From NCBI GenBank assembly GCA_004154925.1, contig QJNS01000079.1, positions 232,156 through 296,155 of the forward strand: a DNA stretch of 64,000 nt, written 5' to 3'. Position numbers and translations under genes: made by a program. How positions within the stretch are numbered: position 1 is the first letter of the stretch; each line of letters begins with the position of its first letter. Below, piece by piece: positions 13,951 through 26,271 of this stretch. Source of the DNA: Monosporascus cannonballus. Taxonomy: Eukaryota; Ascomycota; Sordariomycetes; Xylariales. Below the pieces are notes generated by a model that was not told the DNA's origin, did no database searches, and saw only the letters and a list, made by a program, of their open reading frames with translations.

Positions 13951-16697
13951 ATATTCTATTAATAATTTCGAAAATCAAATCCATCCTTTTTATAGCCGAT
14001 CTTCCAGGTATTTTCTAAAAATACGTAATTCGTTTTTATTAAAATTGTAAATAAGGTAAAACTTTGTCGAAAATCCTTTTTTAAAAACTATCTCATAATC
14101 CTATTCGCTATGTTCTGGTAATTTCGTATCGAGCTCCTTTTTAAAAAATTACTTATATCTGTAATACTATAATAATACATTAGTCAAATTTTCTAACTCC
14201 TTAAGCTGTTATTCTTTTAGATCGTTATTTAGTTACTTTAGTTTTGTTTTAATGGTAACAATAATACGTCGTATTCTTCTTTACTGCCTATTCTTTTTTT
14301 TATATTTTGTTCCTTTAAATAATAATGTATTTATCGTATCCTTATACCTGCATTCGTCGCCATCATCGATCGAATATTAAGATTTTAATTTTTCCTTTTC
14401 TTCTTTATTAACAGAGAATAAAATAAACTTTATTTGGCCAATTCCGCCGTTAATCAAAACTCCGTACTGGCGTATCCATAATAATCCTAAGATCATATCG
14501 TAATTCCCAAATAGGACGATATCGAAATTAATCGTCTAATATCGTCCTTTAACAAAAATCTCGAAATAATCAATTTCGCGTAAAACTTTTCCGTTATCGT
14601 AAGCAAATTCCTAACCTTCGGCATTCGTCGTTATATAAGGTTCTAACTTATATCTCCATAATAATCTAAGCTTATTAACCATATCCGGTATAATATAATT
14701 TCCGCCCAAAGTTCCGCAATTTATTATTACAGTATACTAATACGTTCCGATTCGTATCTCCAAGATAATAAAATTATTAACGTTTTTTATCGTCGCATTT
14801 AAAACCCTTTTTAAAATGCCCTTTAATTTCTCTAGGTTTCGTTATCTTGCAGCTCTTTTACAGGTAACCTTTTTTTTTAATTTTTATTTGAATTAATCGA
14901 ACCTTACTTATATTTTTTCGTTTAACCCGTTAAACTGTTACATCTATCGTTATTGCCGGCGTACTATTCCTTCGAACCGTATCAACTATTCCTAATTTTT
15001 TTACAGTTTTTTTTCCCATCGAATAAATTATTCTCTCATATTTACAACTGCATTCCATTATGCGTCGTTTTGGCTATCATTCCAAAAATCTCTTATAAAT
15101 TAACGTTTCTTTTCCTTAATAACCTTTTTTTCGTAAGGATTTATAATAAATACCAATTAAAAATAAAAATCCGTAATAATTCTTTAATAATACTTTTTTA
15201 CCGTACGTTAAATTAACTCCTTTACCGTTTAATAATTACACCATCTATAATAACAAAAAGAATCTTCCTACGGGCACTATTTTCTTTCAAACCAGCTCTT
15301 TATTTCGGCCAACTACTGGACATTTCCTAAGGTTATAATTCGAAATTATTAATATCATTACTTATTATTTTTATTATAACCGGTACGGTTTACAAAGTTA
15401 AATCCCTTATAATACATTCGGGTAATTCGTACGTAAATATATTATTTCCATTTTTCGTAATTAGGATATTTTCGTCGTTGACAGTATATAGCATATATTC
15501 TGCCATATCGATTAAAAGTTCCGGGATAAACTTTCTTTATTTAATCTTAATATTTATATAACCATCCTTATAATACCTTTTACTATATTCGTATTACCTA
15601 TTAAGCTAACTTTTTGGCTTTTTGCATTTTTCGTCAAATCTTTTATCGTAATAATCCCTATTAAATTTTTTGCTTATAGCCTGATACGTACTTAACTTGG
15701 ATTATGTTAATAACTTTGCTATTATTTCCTTAGTTATTCCTAAATTGTCCTTCCGGTATAAGGGTCCAGTTATCCTATTATGGCTTTTTAAGTTTCTTAC
15801 ATTTATAAGCCTTATATCCCATTTTGCCATAATTAAAACACTTAATCTGGCTTTAATTCTGTTTATGGGTAACGCCGAATTCCATAAATTTTAATGCCGT
15901 TCCATAAAAAATAAAAAGTATATTTCGTTTTTTCCCTTAATTAAATTTATATCCCGAACATAAAGTATATTATCCTTTTTTCTTTTATCGTTTTTCAAAC
16001 TATTAATTATTAATCTTAATTACCTCTGTAATATACCGGTCCAAAATAATTAATCGTTTAATCCGAATAATTTCATTTTTTATATTATCTTTCAGCCCTT
16101 TATAAAATATATCGATAAAGGCGTTAATTTCGTTATTTCCCCATCCTGCCTTAACCGCAAAACTTTTGAAAGTTACGGCGTATTTAGATATAAATCCTTT
16201 TTGTCGGAATTATAAGAATTATTAAACCGTTAATCGGTTTTTATCCGGATTACCGAAATTATTACGCATTTTGTTTTCGAAATTAATATAAATTAAAAAA
16301 ACTTCGGTAATAAAATCCTCCCTATTTATTTTTCTTACTTTTAAAAAACTTCTTATAATGGGCTTAAACTAATTAACCGTATCTCCTGTTGGGCATATTC
16401 CTATTATTAGGACCATATCCGCTAAATCGTTTAAATCTAAAAAACAAAGGTAAATTCGAACCTAAATCAGAAAAATCTAAGGGTTACTTTTTCCATCGTA
16501 AAGTTCTGGTTTTTTTAGCTTTATGCAAACGAAAAAAAATTAGGCAAGCGTAACCCTAAATTATTGGACTTCTTTCTCCAGTTCCCGAATTCGAACCTAA
16601 AGCTGCTAAATAAAAGTTTCCTAAATACTGGTTAATATTTTGACAATATTAAGTATTACTCAGAGTTTAACGGTACTAATAAACAAAAACTTGCAAC

Positions 16698-17070
16698 GTA
16701 TAACGGCTAAGCGGTTTAACCAATTATTAAACCTTAAGTCGACGAGTTTATGCTAATAGGAGTATCGTAGAAATCTGGGCAATAAATACAATAACGTATT
16801 ACGTCTTATAATGCCAAAAGTACCTTAGGTAACAAAATATTATTACAAACTAAAATTATCTAAATTATGGAATTAATAAACGTATATATCTTCATACGTT
16901 AATTAGATCTTTATTGGATTTCGACGTTATTGCAGATCCAATGCCATAGGATTCGGTTGGTTCTATATGGATTCATTTGGATTTTGATGCCAAAAGAAAT
17001 CCAAATCACGTAACTTCTTCTTTTGTGGGTTCGACCGTTTTCGTGGCCGATCTTGGGTTGGGTCGTAACA
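16698..17070 (-). repeat. 5' LTR of gypsy copy B
   Basis: Begins TATAACGGC (TGTGACGGC after two G-to-A changes) and ends GGTCGTAACA, directly followed by the CTAAG duplication. This end keeps the original CA dinucleotide that its partner LTR has lost. Confidence 0.88.
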
Positions 17071-17099
17071 CTAAGCTGGGCCCACTCTGGAAAACAAAT

Positions 17100-18700
17100 T
17101 ATTATTCTACAGCCCAATTTACTAGCTATTCATACAGAAGTAGCTCTTTTATAATAATTTACACCGGAAGCTTCATAGTTATCATAAGATTCAGGGAAAT
17201 CCTTCGCCATAACGCTAAGGGATTTCCACTTAGCGGTCAACTCCGCCTGTCGTTTCTTAAGGCCATTCCTAAACTCCCATATATCCTGCCACTTCGCGTA
17301 GCGCCTATTAAGGTCTGTTATTTTAACCTTTTTTTCTGGGTACAGGCGTTAAAGCTTTTATTTCGAAATTCTTTTCGCGAAATTAATACCTTACGGCCGC
17401 GATTTTTGCGGTCTGGAAATTAATAATCTTTCCAGCCTTAATAATTATGGTCCCAAAATCGCATTTAACTTTGTTCAGTTCCTTTTCCTGCTTTTTAAAT
17501 TGGCGCGTTAGGTTATGGCTTTGTTTCGAAATAAAGAATACGTCTTAAGATTACTTTTAACGGTTCATCTTTTTAAGAATAATCGGCCGACGGTTAATAT
17601 TAATTAGCCTTAGATTTAATAGGACCTTTTCAAAGTGAAATAATATAACTCCCGTCTGGAAAAAGCTTAACAGGATATTAAATAAGATAAAGGCCTTTAA
17701 AGAAACGTCGTAATAAGTACTAAAAAACCTTTGCTGTAATATAGATATAGACTTATTATAAAAGTATTACTTACGGGTAATAAAATAATAAGACTTTAAC
17801 GAAAGAAATATTATAAGGTTTTACGATTATATTAAGTACGAAATGTATAAAGATATATATATCGATTATATTTTAAATATATAAAAGAAAAACATAAAAT
17901 GGGGAGATATAGAAATAATATAAACGTTTAAAATATGAATACGGTATTTATTTTCAGTTTACATTTCGGACCGTAAAATTTCGCAAAGTCATTAAATAAT
18001 TATTCTGAAATTATTCGAATTTAATGGTATATTATTATATATCTAAGAAATGATTATATTTAAGTATTATTAGATCTAAAACAATTCCTTTGTAAAAATC
18101 ACAAATAGTAATAACTCTTCGCCGTTCCCGCATATATCTTTAAGAATCAATATTTATGCTGTAAATTCGGATTTCTTAATTTCGGCTTTTTTATATAGGA
18201 CGTTTCCTAGGACCTCGCCCATATTACATTCGCCTTTCTAAGCGCCGTTTTCGTTTAGGTTGATAATATTCTTCGGCTTAACGTTTTGATTATCAATTTC
18301 GCAGGCGAAAAACTCGTAAAAAGTTGTAAAATTTTGTGGTTCATTTTCCTTAATTCGGGGAAATTCGAAAACAAGGAAATTTTTGAATAATATATCGTTA
18401 TATCGATATAAAAAATTATCGATCTAATGTTTTTTATACTCGTTATATCTCTATAAACCTCCAGGATATATAAAACAAAATCAAAAATTTTAAGCTTTGT
18501 CAGAAAACGCTCGGCGACTTTTTCGTTCTTGATCTATAAAGCTAGAAAACGTTTTTCGGAAGGTGTTAGGCGTTATTGCGTTTTTTGAATTTTGTAACGT
18601 TCCTATTGCCTCTGTATCTTTCGTATTAAGGTAATTCGATTAACACCTTATTTAAGGGCTGCACGTTTCTTCGGGAGGCCGTTTTCCACGTTTATTCCGG
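17100..18700 (-). pseudogene. Pogo/Fot1-type transposase remnant
   Basis: Near 18,560-18,670 the minus strand reads RAALK-stop-GVNRITLIRK followed by RLTPSEKRFLAL, which resembles the helix-turn-helix DNA-binding start of fungal pogo/Fot1 transposases (pattern A-A-x-x-Y-G-V-S-R-S-T-L, then Q-x-L-T-P-x-E-E). At 17,110-17,330 a better-preserved stretch contains RRYAKWQDIWEFRNGLKKRQ, a basic, helical tail of the kind found at the C terminus of these proteins. The N-terminal part therefore lies to the right, which agrees with minus-strand orientation. I did not locate all DDE residues. Multiple stops make it a pseudogene. Confidence 0.62.
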
Positions 18701-18932
18701 TTCGGGCTAGACGATATTTACGATCGTGATTTATATTCGAAGTGTAAAGCAATTCCGATAATAATTAGTTAAATTGTTATTGTTGTAAAAAGGGAGGTGT
18801 TATTAGTTGTAAAACAGCTAGGGTGGGGAAATTAAATGGGTGTACATTGGTACGTGTACCCCTTTAGTTGATATAATAATTAGAGAAATATTGTTCAAGG
18901 TTTAATAGTACTATTAAACAAAGCTTACAACT

Positions 18933-19337
18933 TATAACGGTTAGGCGATTTAACCAATGATTAAACTTAAGTCGTACGAGTTTATGGTAGCAGGAATATC
19001 TTGGGATTTTAAGTAATGAAAATAACTTAATTACGTTTCGAAATATCAAATGGATATTAGGTAATGAATTGTTATTGCAAACTGGTATTATATAAAATAT
19101 GGAAATTAATAAGCATATATATTTTTCTTATTGTTGGCTTAATTATATACAAATACATATCCGGTAGTAATTATAATTTATTAGAATTACCATTGATAAT
19201 TAGTAATCACTGATAATCATTAGTGATTACTAGTCATCATTGGTTTAGCAGTAATTATTTGTCACGTGACCTGGAAGGTGGTCCGTGTTATTCTTGTTTG
19301 ATCATTTCTTAAGGCTAGAACTTGTTAGGTTAGAACA
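18933..19337 (-). repeat. 5' LTR of gypsy copy A
   Basis: Begins TATAACGG (from TGTGACGG) and ends TTAGAACA, followed by TTTAC. It shares long stretches with 3,866-4,260, including AATTAATAAGCATATATATT. Confidence 0.8.
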
Positions 19338-19342
19338 TTTAC

Positions 19343-19839
19343 TGCAAATAACCAAGATTAACAAAACTTTTAGAACATTTTTTGTACACAAATTATTTTT
19401 AATTAATTATTTACAAATAAAACATTCTATAAAAATAAAGATTAATTAAAAAAAGTTTGTATTTAATTATATATATAAATATATTCATATTTTTAAATAA
19501 TTTTCAGATACCTAAATATTTATTAATAATTTAATAAATTGAAATTTATACTAAGCTTTATTGTCCAAATAATATTTTATCAATTAATATTTTATGTTTG
19601 ATACTATTTAAAATACTATTTGCACTTTAATCAATTTCAATATAATAAATGACGTTTATACAATAAAGTAGTAATTATAATATACAGTGTTATTTTAATT
19701 AAACCTTTCCAATATACGCAAATCAAATTTTAAATTAATATAAAAATATTAACATTTTATATGAACTCTTTTTTAAACATTACAAATTATAGTATCAATA
19801 ATATTTTATATATTAATAAAAAGAATTATATGTCTTTAA
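19343..19839. other. AT-rich stretch, nothing recognised
   Basis: Right flank of gypsy copy A. Extremely A+T, with few CpG. I see no LTR, inverted repeat or coding remnant. It may be an over-mutated end of copy F, whose 3' LTR I could not find. Confidence 0.5.
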
Positions 19840-21718
19840 TTGTTTCTATCGTCAAGTTTAGTTTTAAAATAATACCATATATACTGTGTGTCTAAATTAA
19901 CGTTAAATATTAAAAAAGTAAAAGAAATTCGTCGTTATAGCCAATATATTAAGAACTATCGTCTTTATAATAATTTAAATATTCCCATTTATTTTTGACG
20001 TCGTACTGGGAAAAGAAATTCGATTAAATCTAAAAAAACTGTTATCGACAAAAGTTGTTTGCGATTTTAATAAAGGTTAAAAAACGACCTAGTACGCAAA
20101 TAATATAATGTTAACGAAAATATTCATCGCTTTTTTTGTTTATATTGTTAAAAGAAATCTTTTTATAAAAATGAAAATTAAAATTACTAATGGTGAACTT
20201 TGATTAATGGACGAACTAGAAAAATAAAAGCGCGTAAAAACCGATATTGCTATAACTGCGCTTTCGGTTAACGTTTTTAATTGGTCCATTTCCGAAGGCC
20301 TCGACTAGAGAGCTATTATTAGTGATTTTGATGTTGCTGGTAAAATTCTTTAGCAGGCGCCGAGTATACATTAGATTCTTTACGGGCTTTAAAATGTTCT
20401 CGAAGTCAGGATTTTTTTTTATTTAATTTGATATTTGGTTATATCGTTTTTTTCCATCGAAATCTTTTCATTTAATATAGTATATCGTTTTCGGCTTTTA
20501 TTTATTTTGTACGGTATATATTTTAATTGTATTTAGCATTAATTTCAGAAAAAAAAATAAAACATTTAATAAAGCTTAACGTTCTGTACAAGTTTTAATT
20601 AATAGTTTTTTTTGGAAATCTTCTTAGCAGTGTTACATAGACTAATATATTTGAAATCAAACCTTTTGCCACGTTTTTCACGTAAATACTTTTAATAATA
20701 AAATAAATCATATTCTTTTCGAAATATATTCGTTTAAGTTAGTTTTCGTTATAATATTTATTTAATTGGTTTCATGCTTAGTATTAATTGCATTTTCACT
20801 TTTTTATATAATTATGCAAATCATTTTAATATTAGTATTATTTAAATACTCAAATTTTTATCTTATATTTTTGTAAATATTTAACACACAATTCATATAT
20901 ATATATTATGAATTTATTTTGATAGTTCTACAATAATTTATATTCTATGTTAATTTAAAATACGTTATGCTTTAATTTGACAACTTTATTTCTAATCAAT
21001 ATACTTTCGCAAATATAATCTTAACATTTGATTTAATTATTTTATTTAATCAGTAATCACAAAACGAACATCTTTTTATATTATAAATATTTGCCACATG
21101 TTTGAATAAATGTAATATTTTATCGACTATAATTTCATGGAGTGATCGGTATATATGAAATACATTTTGAAAAAGAATATATATTTGTTTATTGTTACTA
21201 TTTTTTCAATAAGACAAAAAATAAGAAACTTTCGTAAACTTATTAACCATTACGAAAATATTATCGAAATATTATACTTATTATTATATTTTCGGATAAA
21301 GAAAATTAACAATAAACTTTATAGTAAGTATAACATATCTGTTAATATATTTTATGATATTTTCACTTCAGTATAAAACTTATATTGCTATCTTTAATTT
21401 CTAAAAACTATATACTCGTTAAAACCTTTTAAAGCTTTATATAGTCTCGAACCTTTTATAATTTATGTTTATATATATTACCTATTAAATTTCTTTAATC
21501 TCATTCAAAATATTAATTTATTTAGTTTTTATTTTTTTTAATACTCATTTGCACATTTCCTTTTTTTATATATATTATATATTTTATTCCTTGTTATTAT
21601 AATATATTATAACCTGAAATATGTTCAAAGTAATATCGAAAACTTTATATTTAATTTTAATTAATTATTTTTCGAAGTTTTATTATTTATTATTACAAAA
21701 ACAGGAGTTTTTATCTCG

Positions 21719-21840
21719 AAAAGACCGACCTTTAAGGCGTAGTATGAACCTGTCACGGCTAAACTCCGGACAGGGAAACTGGGCTCTCAAGATGATCTGG
21801 TTAATCTGGGTAATCTGGGATCAGATTATATAGATCTAAC
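21719..21840. other. GC-richer block inside gypsy copy F
   Basis: About 120 bases starting near AAAGACCGACC and running through GGGTAATCTGGGATCAGAT stand out by normal G and C content within AT-rich DNA. TCTGGTTAATCTGGGTAATCTGGGATCAGAT contains three repeats of a TCTGG-centred motif. I see no clear terminal repeats, so I cannot say whether it is an insertion or a RIP-escaped segment. Confidence 0.4.
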
Positions 21841-22444
21841 AGATTTACGATATACTCACTTTGGGAATTGGGATATATAAAAATCAGTTTTATATATAAA
21901 TAATATTTATTTAATTTCCTTCTGAATTATCAATTTAAGTTTTTAATACCAAAATATCTTACTTTATTGAATTAAAGGAAATATTTTAAACCTTTTTAAA
22001 AAATTAATTATTAAATTATTTTTCGCGTTATTTTCATCTGTAAACTAAGACTCTTTTCACATATTGCTCGTACCTCTGGGTGGATATATAACAGATTTAT
22101 TATATTTATTTGTTATCTTAATTTTACTATTTTTCCACCATTGTTTGTAAATAATAAAGAAATCGAAATTCGTTATTTTTTCTATAAATCGTAATTATCG
22201 TTTAATAAATTTTCTAGTCGTAATAAAATAAGTAAAATTTTGTTCATTTATATAAACATTAATTTAATAACAATTTTCTTGAAGAAAATATTTCCACTTT
22301 TTAAAACTTATAAAAATAATTATAAGTTTTTTATTTATAATTATGTAATTAATTTAGATTTTTCTAATTTATTCAAAAATAATACAATAAAATATAATTT
22401 ATTTGAAATATTTCGTTGGTTAAATATAATATTTAATATATAAT

Positions 22445-22665
22445 TGTCAGGGGATAAGGAAGTGTGCTAAGGAAGTGTGCGTATCATAAAGGAGACGCCA
22501 AGCATTCTACGCGTCATCCTTACGCAATCGCTACGAGGCAGGTGCGGGGTAGTTGCTTTATAAGTAGTTGCTCACTTCCTTCTTAGGGAAGAAGAGCAAG
22601 CTTCAAACTGGTCCTTAATATACTCGTATTGTTCCTCTCACTCTGATCTTCAACAAAACATGACA
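22445..22665. mobile_element. Solo LTR (221 bp) inserted in gypsy copy F
   Basis: It begins TGTCAGGGGA and ends AACATGACA, with TG...CA termini and the short inverted repeat TGTCA/TGACA. The direct duplication ATAAT flanks it exactly (22,440-22,444 and 22,666-22,670). It is far richer in G and C than its surroundings. A solo LTR normally arises by recombination between the two LTRs of a full element. The family is different from the gypsy copies around it; I see no second copy in the window. Confidence 0.85.
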
Positions 22666-25600
22666 ATAATTCAAAACATAGTTTTGTATTTTAATAAGAT
22701 TTATTAAATTATATATAATCAATATTCATTTCTGAGTAGCAATAATTTTCATTATTTATAATATTTATTTCAAAGCCTTTTTAACTACATTAACTAAATA
22801 TGCAATAGTTTTATAAAAAGTCTCGCATAAAACTAATATAATACCTCATAAATTTAAAAAAGGGTTTTTTTATTTATCGTTAAACTTTATTATATTTCGA
22901 AATAATAACATATTTTAAATATTTTAATATTTGTATTTATAAATTTAACCTTTTTATATTAATTCTAGATTTAACGTATTATAAAAGTTAAAAAGCCTGA
23001 TAATTTTATTGTATATATCTATTTTTGCTTTCCAAATATATAAAACTATTATCAAAATATTATATAATAACAGTTTAAAAGTACTTTGGTAATACAGAAT
23101 TTAATATCTGTTAAAAATTACTGCTACCTTAGTAAATTTCACGAACGTAATTAAATATTGAAAGACTTCATATTTCCTTTTAAAACTTATTGCTTACTCG
23201 TATATTTTTAATTCTAATAAAATGACACTTAGTTTTAAAATTAGACATCAGAAATTATCAAATTCTATTTAATCTATTTTTTATTTTAAGAATTAAAAAT
23301 AATAATATTTAATTTATAATAATTATATGATTTAATGATCGCTAATTAATTACAAATAGTAATTTGTTATGTTTTTAAATTCGAAAAATATGCAATGTCT
23401 TGCTAATAATTTTAAGAATTAAAATTATTCTTTTTATAACGGGTTTTCCAAAATATTTTAAAAATACCTAATTTTCTTAAGTGAAAATTATGAATTAGGT
23501 AAAATTTTACAATTAATTTTGTTTTAAACTTATTTTGAAAGTTTATTTATTATATTTTAATGATTTCACGTTAAATGTTTTTTCAGCAACTATATATATT
23601 AATTAAACATTTTAATTTTCAGTTATAATATTATAAATTGTTGTTCAATTGCTTAATTTCGTGTTAACAAAAAAGAACCTTTCGGTACTAACGTATTTAT
23701 GGTAGTTCTAAAATTATATCGTACTTCTTAAATAAAACGATGTCGAAATTAATTATTTAGTATTGTTTTAAAATAAAAATTTCGAAATATTTAATTTCGC
23801 ATATAATTTTTCTGTTATCGTAAACGAATTCTTAATTTTTGGCATTTGTTGCTATATAATGTTTTAACTTATATTTCCATAGTAATTTAAGTTTATTAAC
23901 TATATATGATATAATATAATTTCCGCCTAAAGTTCCGTAATTTATTTTTGCGGTATATTAATACGTTTCGATTCATATATTTAAAGTAATAAAGATATTA
24001 ACGTTTTTTATTATTACGCTTAAAGCTTTTTTTTAAAATTGCCTTTAACTTTTCGGGGTTTCGTTATTTTGCGGCTTTTTTTATGGGTAATCTTTTTCTT
24101 TTAATTTTTATTCGAATTTATTAAGTCTTATTTATATTTTTTCGTTTAGCGCATTAAGCTGTTATATTTGTTATTATCGCCGACATATTATGCGTTCGAA
24201 TTTTATTCTTTATTTTTAGTTTTATTATAATTTCTTCTTTATCGAATAAATTGTTTTTTTATATTTATAATTACGTTCTATTTTAAGTCGTTTTAATTGT
24301 CGTTTTAAAAATCTTTTGTAAATTAATATATTTTTTATTAAAAACTTTGTTTACTTAAAAATCTATAATAAATCCTAACTGAAAATAAATGTCCGTACTA
24401 ACTCTTTAATAATTTTCCTTTACCGTATATTAAATTAAATTCTTTCCCGTTTAATAGTTATATTATTCATCATACCAAAAAAGCGTTTTACGGGCATTAT
24501 TTTCCTTTAAATTTACTTTTTGCTTCGGCTAATTGTTAAATGTTTCCTGGGGTTATGGTTCGAAAATGTCGACATTATTATTTATCGTTTTTATTATTTT
24601 CGGCATAATTTGAAAAATCGAATCCATTATAATATATATAGGTAATTCGTTCCTATATATATTGTTTTTATTTTTCGTAATCGGGATTTTCTCTTCGTCG
24701 ACAATATATGGTATATATTTTGTTATATCGAATAAAAATTCCGTAATAAATCTTTTCTATTTAATTCTAATATTCGCGTAATTATTTTTATCATACTTTT
24801 TATTATGTTTGTAGTAGTTATTAAATTAACGTTTTGGTTTTTCGCATTTTTCGTCCAATTTTCTGTCGTAATAATCCTTATTAAATCTTTTGTTATAAGC
24901 CTGGTACGTATTTGGCTTAGATTATATTAACGGTTTTATTATCGTTTTTTAATTATTCCTAGATTATGTTTCCGGTATTGGTATTTAATTATCCTATTAT
25001 AACTTTTGGGCTTTTTAGATTTTTAAACTTTATATTACATTTCGCTATAAATAAAGCATTTAATTTAGCTTTAGTTTTATTTATGAATAATACCGAGTTC
25101 TATAGATTTTGGCGCCGTTTCGTAAGAATTAAAGGGCGTATCTCGTTTTTTCCCCTGGTCAAGCTTATTATACCACGATCGTAAGGCATATTATCCCTTT
25201 TTTTATCGCTTTTAAAATTATCGATTATGGATTTTAATTATCTTTATAATATATCGGTTTAACGTAATTAATCGGTTAATTCGAATAATTTTATTTTTTA
25301 TATTATCTTTTAACCTTTTATAAAATATATTAATAAAAACATCGATTTTATTATTGCCCTATCCGGCTTTAGCCGTAAAGCTTTTAAAAGTTACGGCATA
25401 TTTTAACGTAAGTCCTTTTTATCGAAATTATAGGAATTATTAAGTTGCAAATCGTATTTTATCTGGATTACGTATATTATCGCGTATTTTATTTTCGAAA
25501 TTAATATAAAATGAAAAATACTTATTAATAAAATCTTTTTTATCCGCTTTTCTTATTTCTAGAAAATTTCTTATAATAGCTTCAAATTAATTAACCGCAT

Positions 25601-25892
25601 TTTTTATTAGACATATTCTTATTATTAGGACTTTATCCGCTAGGTTATTAAGATTTAAAAAACGAAGATAAATTCGTACCTAAATCAAAAAAGTTTAAGA
25701 ATTACCTTTTTTATCATAAGGTTCCGGTTTCCTAAGTTTTATACGGGCGAAAAAGGCTTGGGTAAATAACATAGTTCTAATTTGTCGGATCTTTCTCTTT
25801 AATTTCCGACTTCGGACCTAAAGCTGTTAAATATGGATTTTTTAAACGTTAATCGATATTTTAACAGTATTATTAAACAAAAGTTTGTAACG

Positions 25893-26271
25893 TATAACGG
25901 CTAGGCAGTTTAACCAATTATTAAACCTTAGTTGTACGAGTTTATATTAGCAGGAATATCGTGGCAATCTAAGCAATACATATTGTAATCGTATTACGTT
26001 TCCTAATACCAAAAGTGCCTTAGGTAACGATATTATATTGCAAACGATTAATATTAATAAATATTGCAAGTTAATACTATTTAAATTATGGCAACAATAA
26101 GCGTATATATCCTTTTCCTACTTGCTGGATCACCACCAGTAAATTGGTAATCCGGCTTACTAGCTTACCACCAGTGAGTTAATGATACATCACGTGACCT
26201 GCCCCACCACGCACTTTTGGTTAGGTCATGTCAGACCGTTTCTGGAGACCGTAGCTCGTTAGATTATGACA
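25893..26271 (-). repeat. 5' LTR of gypsy copy F
   Basis: Starts TATAACGGCTAGG and ends GATTATGACA. The 5' two thirds follow the other LTRs of the family; the last 120 bases (GC-richer, with CACGTGACCTGCCCC) match the variant seen in copy A rather than copy B. Confidence 0.8.

Larger units (their letters stand above)
10375..17070 (-). mobile_element. Gypsy copy B: complete Ty3/gypsy LTR retrotransposon, RIP-mutated
   Basis: A 6,696-bp element on the minus strand with LTRs of 371 bp (10,375-10,745) and 373 bp (16,698-17,070), bounded by a perfect 5-bp duplication CTAAG (10,370-10,374 and 17,071-17,075). Next to the 3' LTR, 10,746-10,758 reads as a purine tract on the minus strand (AAAAGGGAGATTA). 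RT lies at 13.6-13.95 kb and integrase at about 12.3-12.5 kb, so RT precedes integrase in the reading direction, the order that separates gypsy from copia. Stop codons from C-to-T and G-to-A changes are scattered through pol, so it cannot encode working enzymes. It sits inside the pogo-like element and is therefore the youngest layer of the stack. Confidence 0.92.
10327..18864 (-). mobile_element. Fot1/pogo-like DNA transposon, split by gypsy copy B
   Basis: Terminal inverted repeats begin AAGCGGTACACGTA at 10,327 and, on the minus strand, AAGGGGTACACGTACC at 18,864; similarity continues for about 45 bases. Both ends are flanked by TA (10,325-10,326 and 18,865-18,866), the target of pogo and Tc1/mariner elements. 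The element's own sequence is 10,327-10,374 plus 17,076-18,864, about 1.84 kb, which is the usual size of Fot1-type elements. It reads on the minus strand. Removing it restores an uninterrupted gypsy copy A sequence. Copy B landed inside it at CTAAG. Confidence 0.82.
3866..19337 (-). mobile_element. Gypsy copy A: Ty3/gypsy LTR retrotransposon, RIP-mutated, split by nested insertions
   Basis: The element lies on the minus strand, with its 3' LTR at 3,866-4,260 and its 5' LTR at 18,933-19,337. The flanking 5-bp duplications are TTTAT (3,861-3,865) and TTTAC (19,338-19,342), which differ by one RIP-type C-to-T change. Internal sequence runs 4,261-10,326 and resumes at 18,867-18,932, the gap being a pogo-like element that itself contains gypsy copy B. 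Aligned by eye with copy B, the sequences on both sides of the gap rejoin without loss. A 132-bp insertion at 9,368-9,499 interrupts it as well. Without insertions it is about 6.8 kb, the same size class as copy B. The pol frame is broken by many TAA/TAG codons and by frame changes, so the copy is dead. Confidence 0.85.
19840..26271 (-). mobile_element. Gypsy copy F: partial Ty3/gypsy element, RIP-mutated
   Basis: Sequence from about 19,840 follows the internal part of copies A and B in the same order and on the same strand, up to a 5' LTR at 25,893-26,271. Blocks that align by eye with copy B include 19,855-20,000, 23,715-24,200 and 24,560-25,880. No 3' LTR is recognisable at the left end. 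A 221-bp solo LTR interrupts it at 22,445. Parts between 20.6 and 23.6 kb are more mutated and have lost most CpG, unlike copies A and B. Confidence 0.75.
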
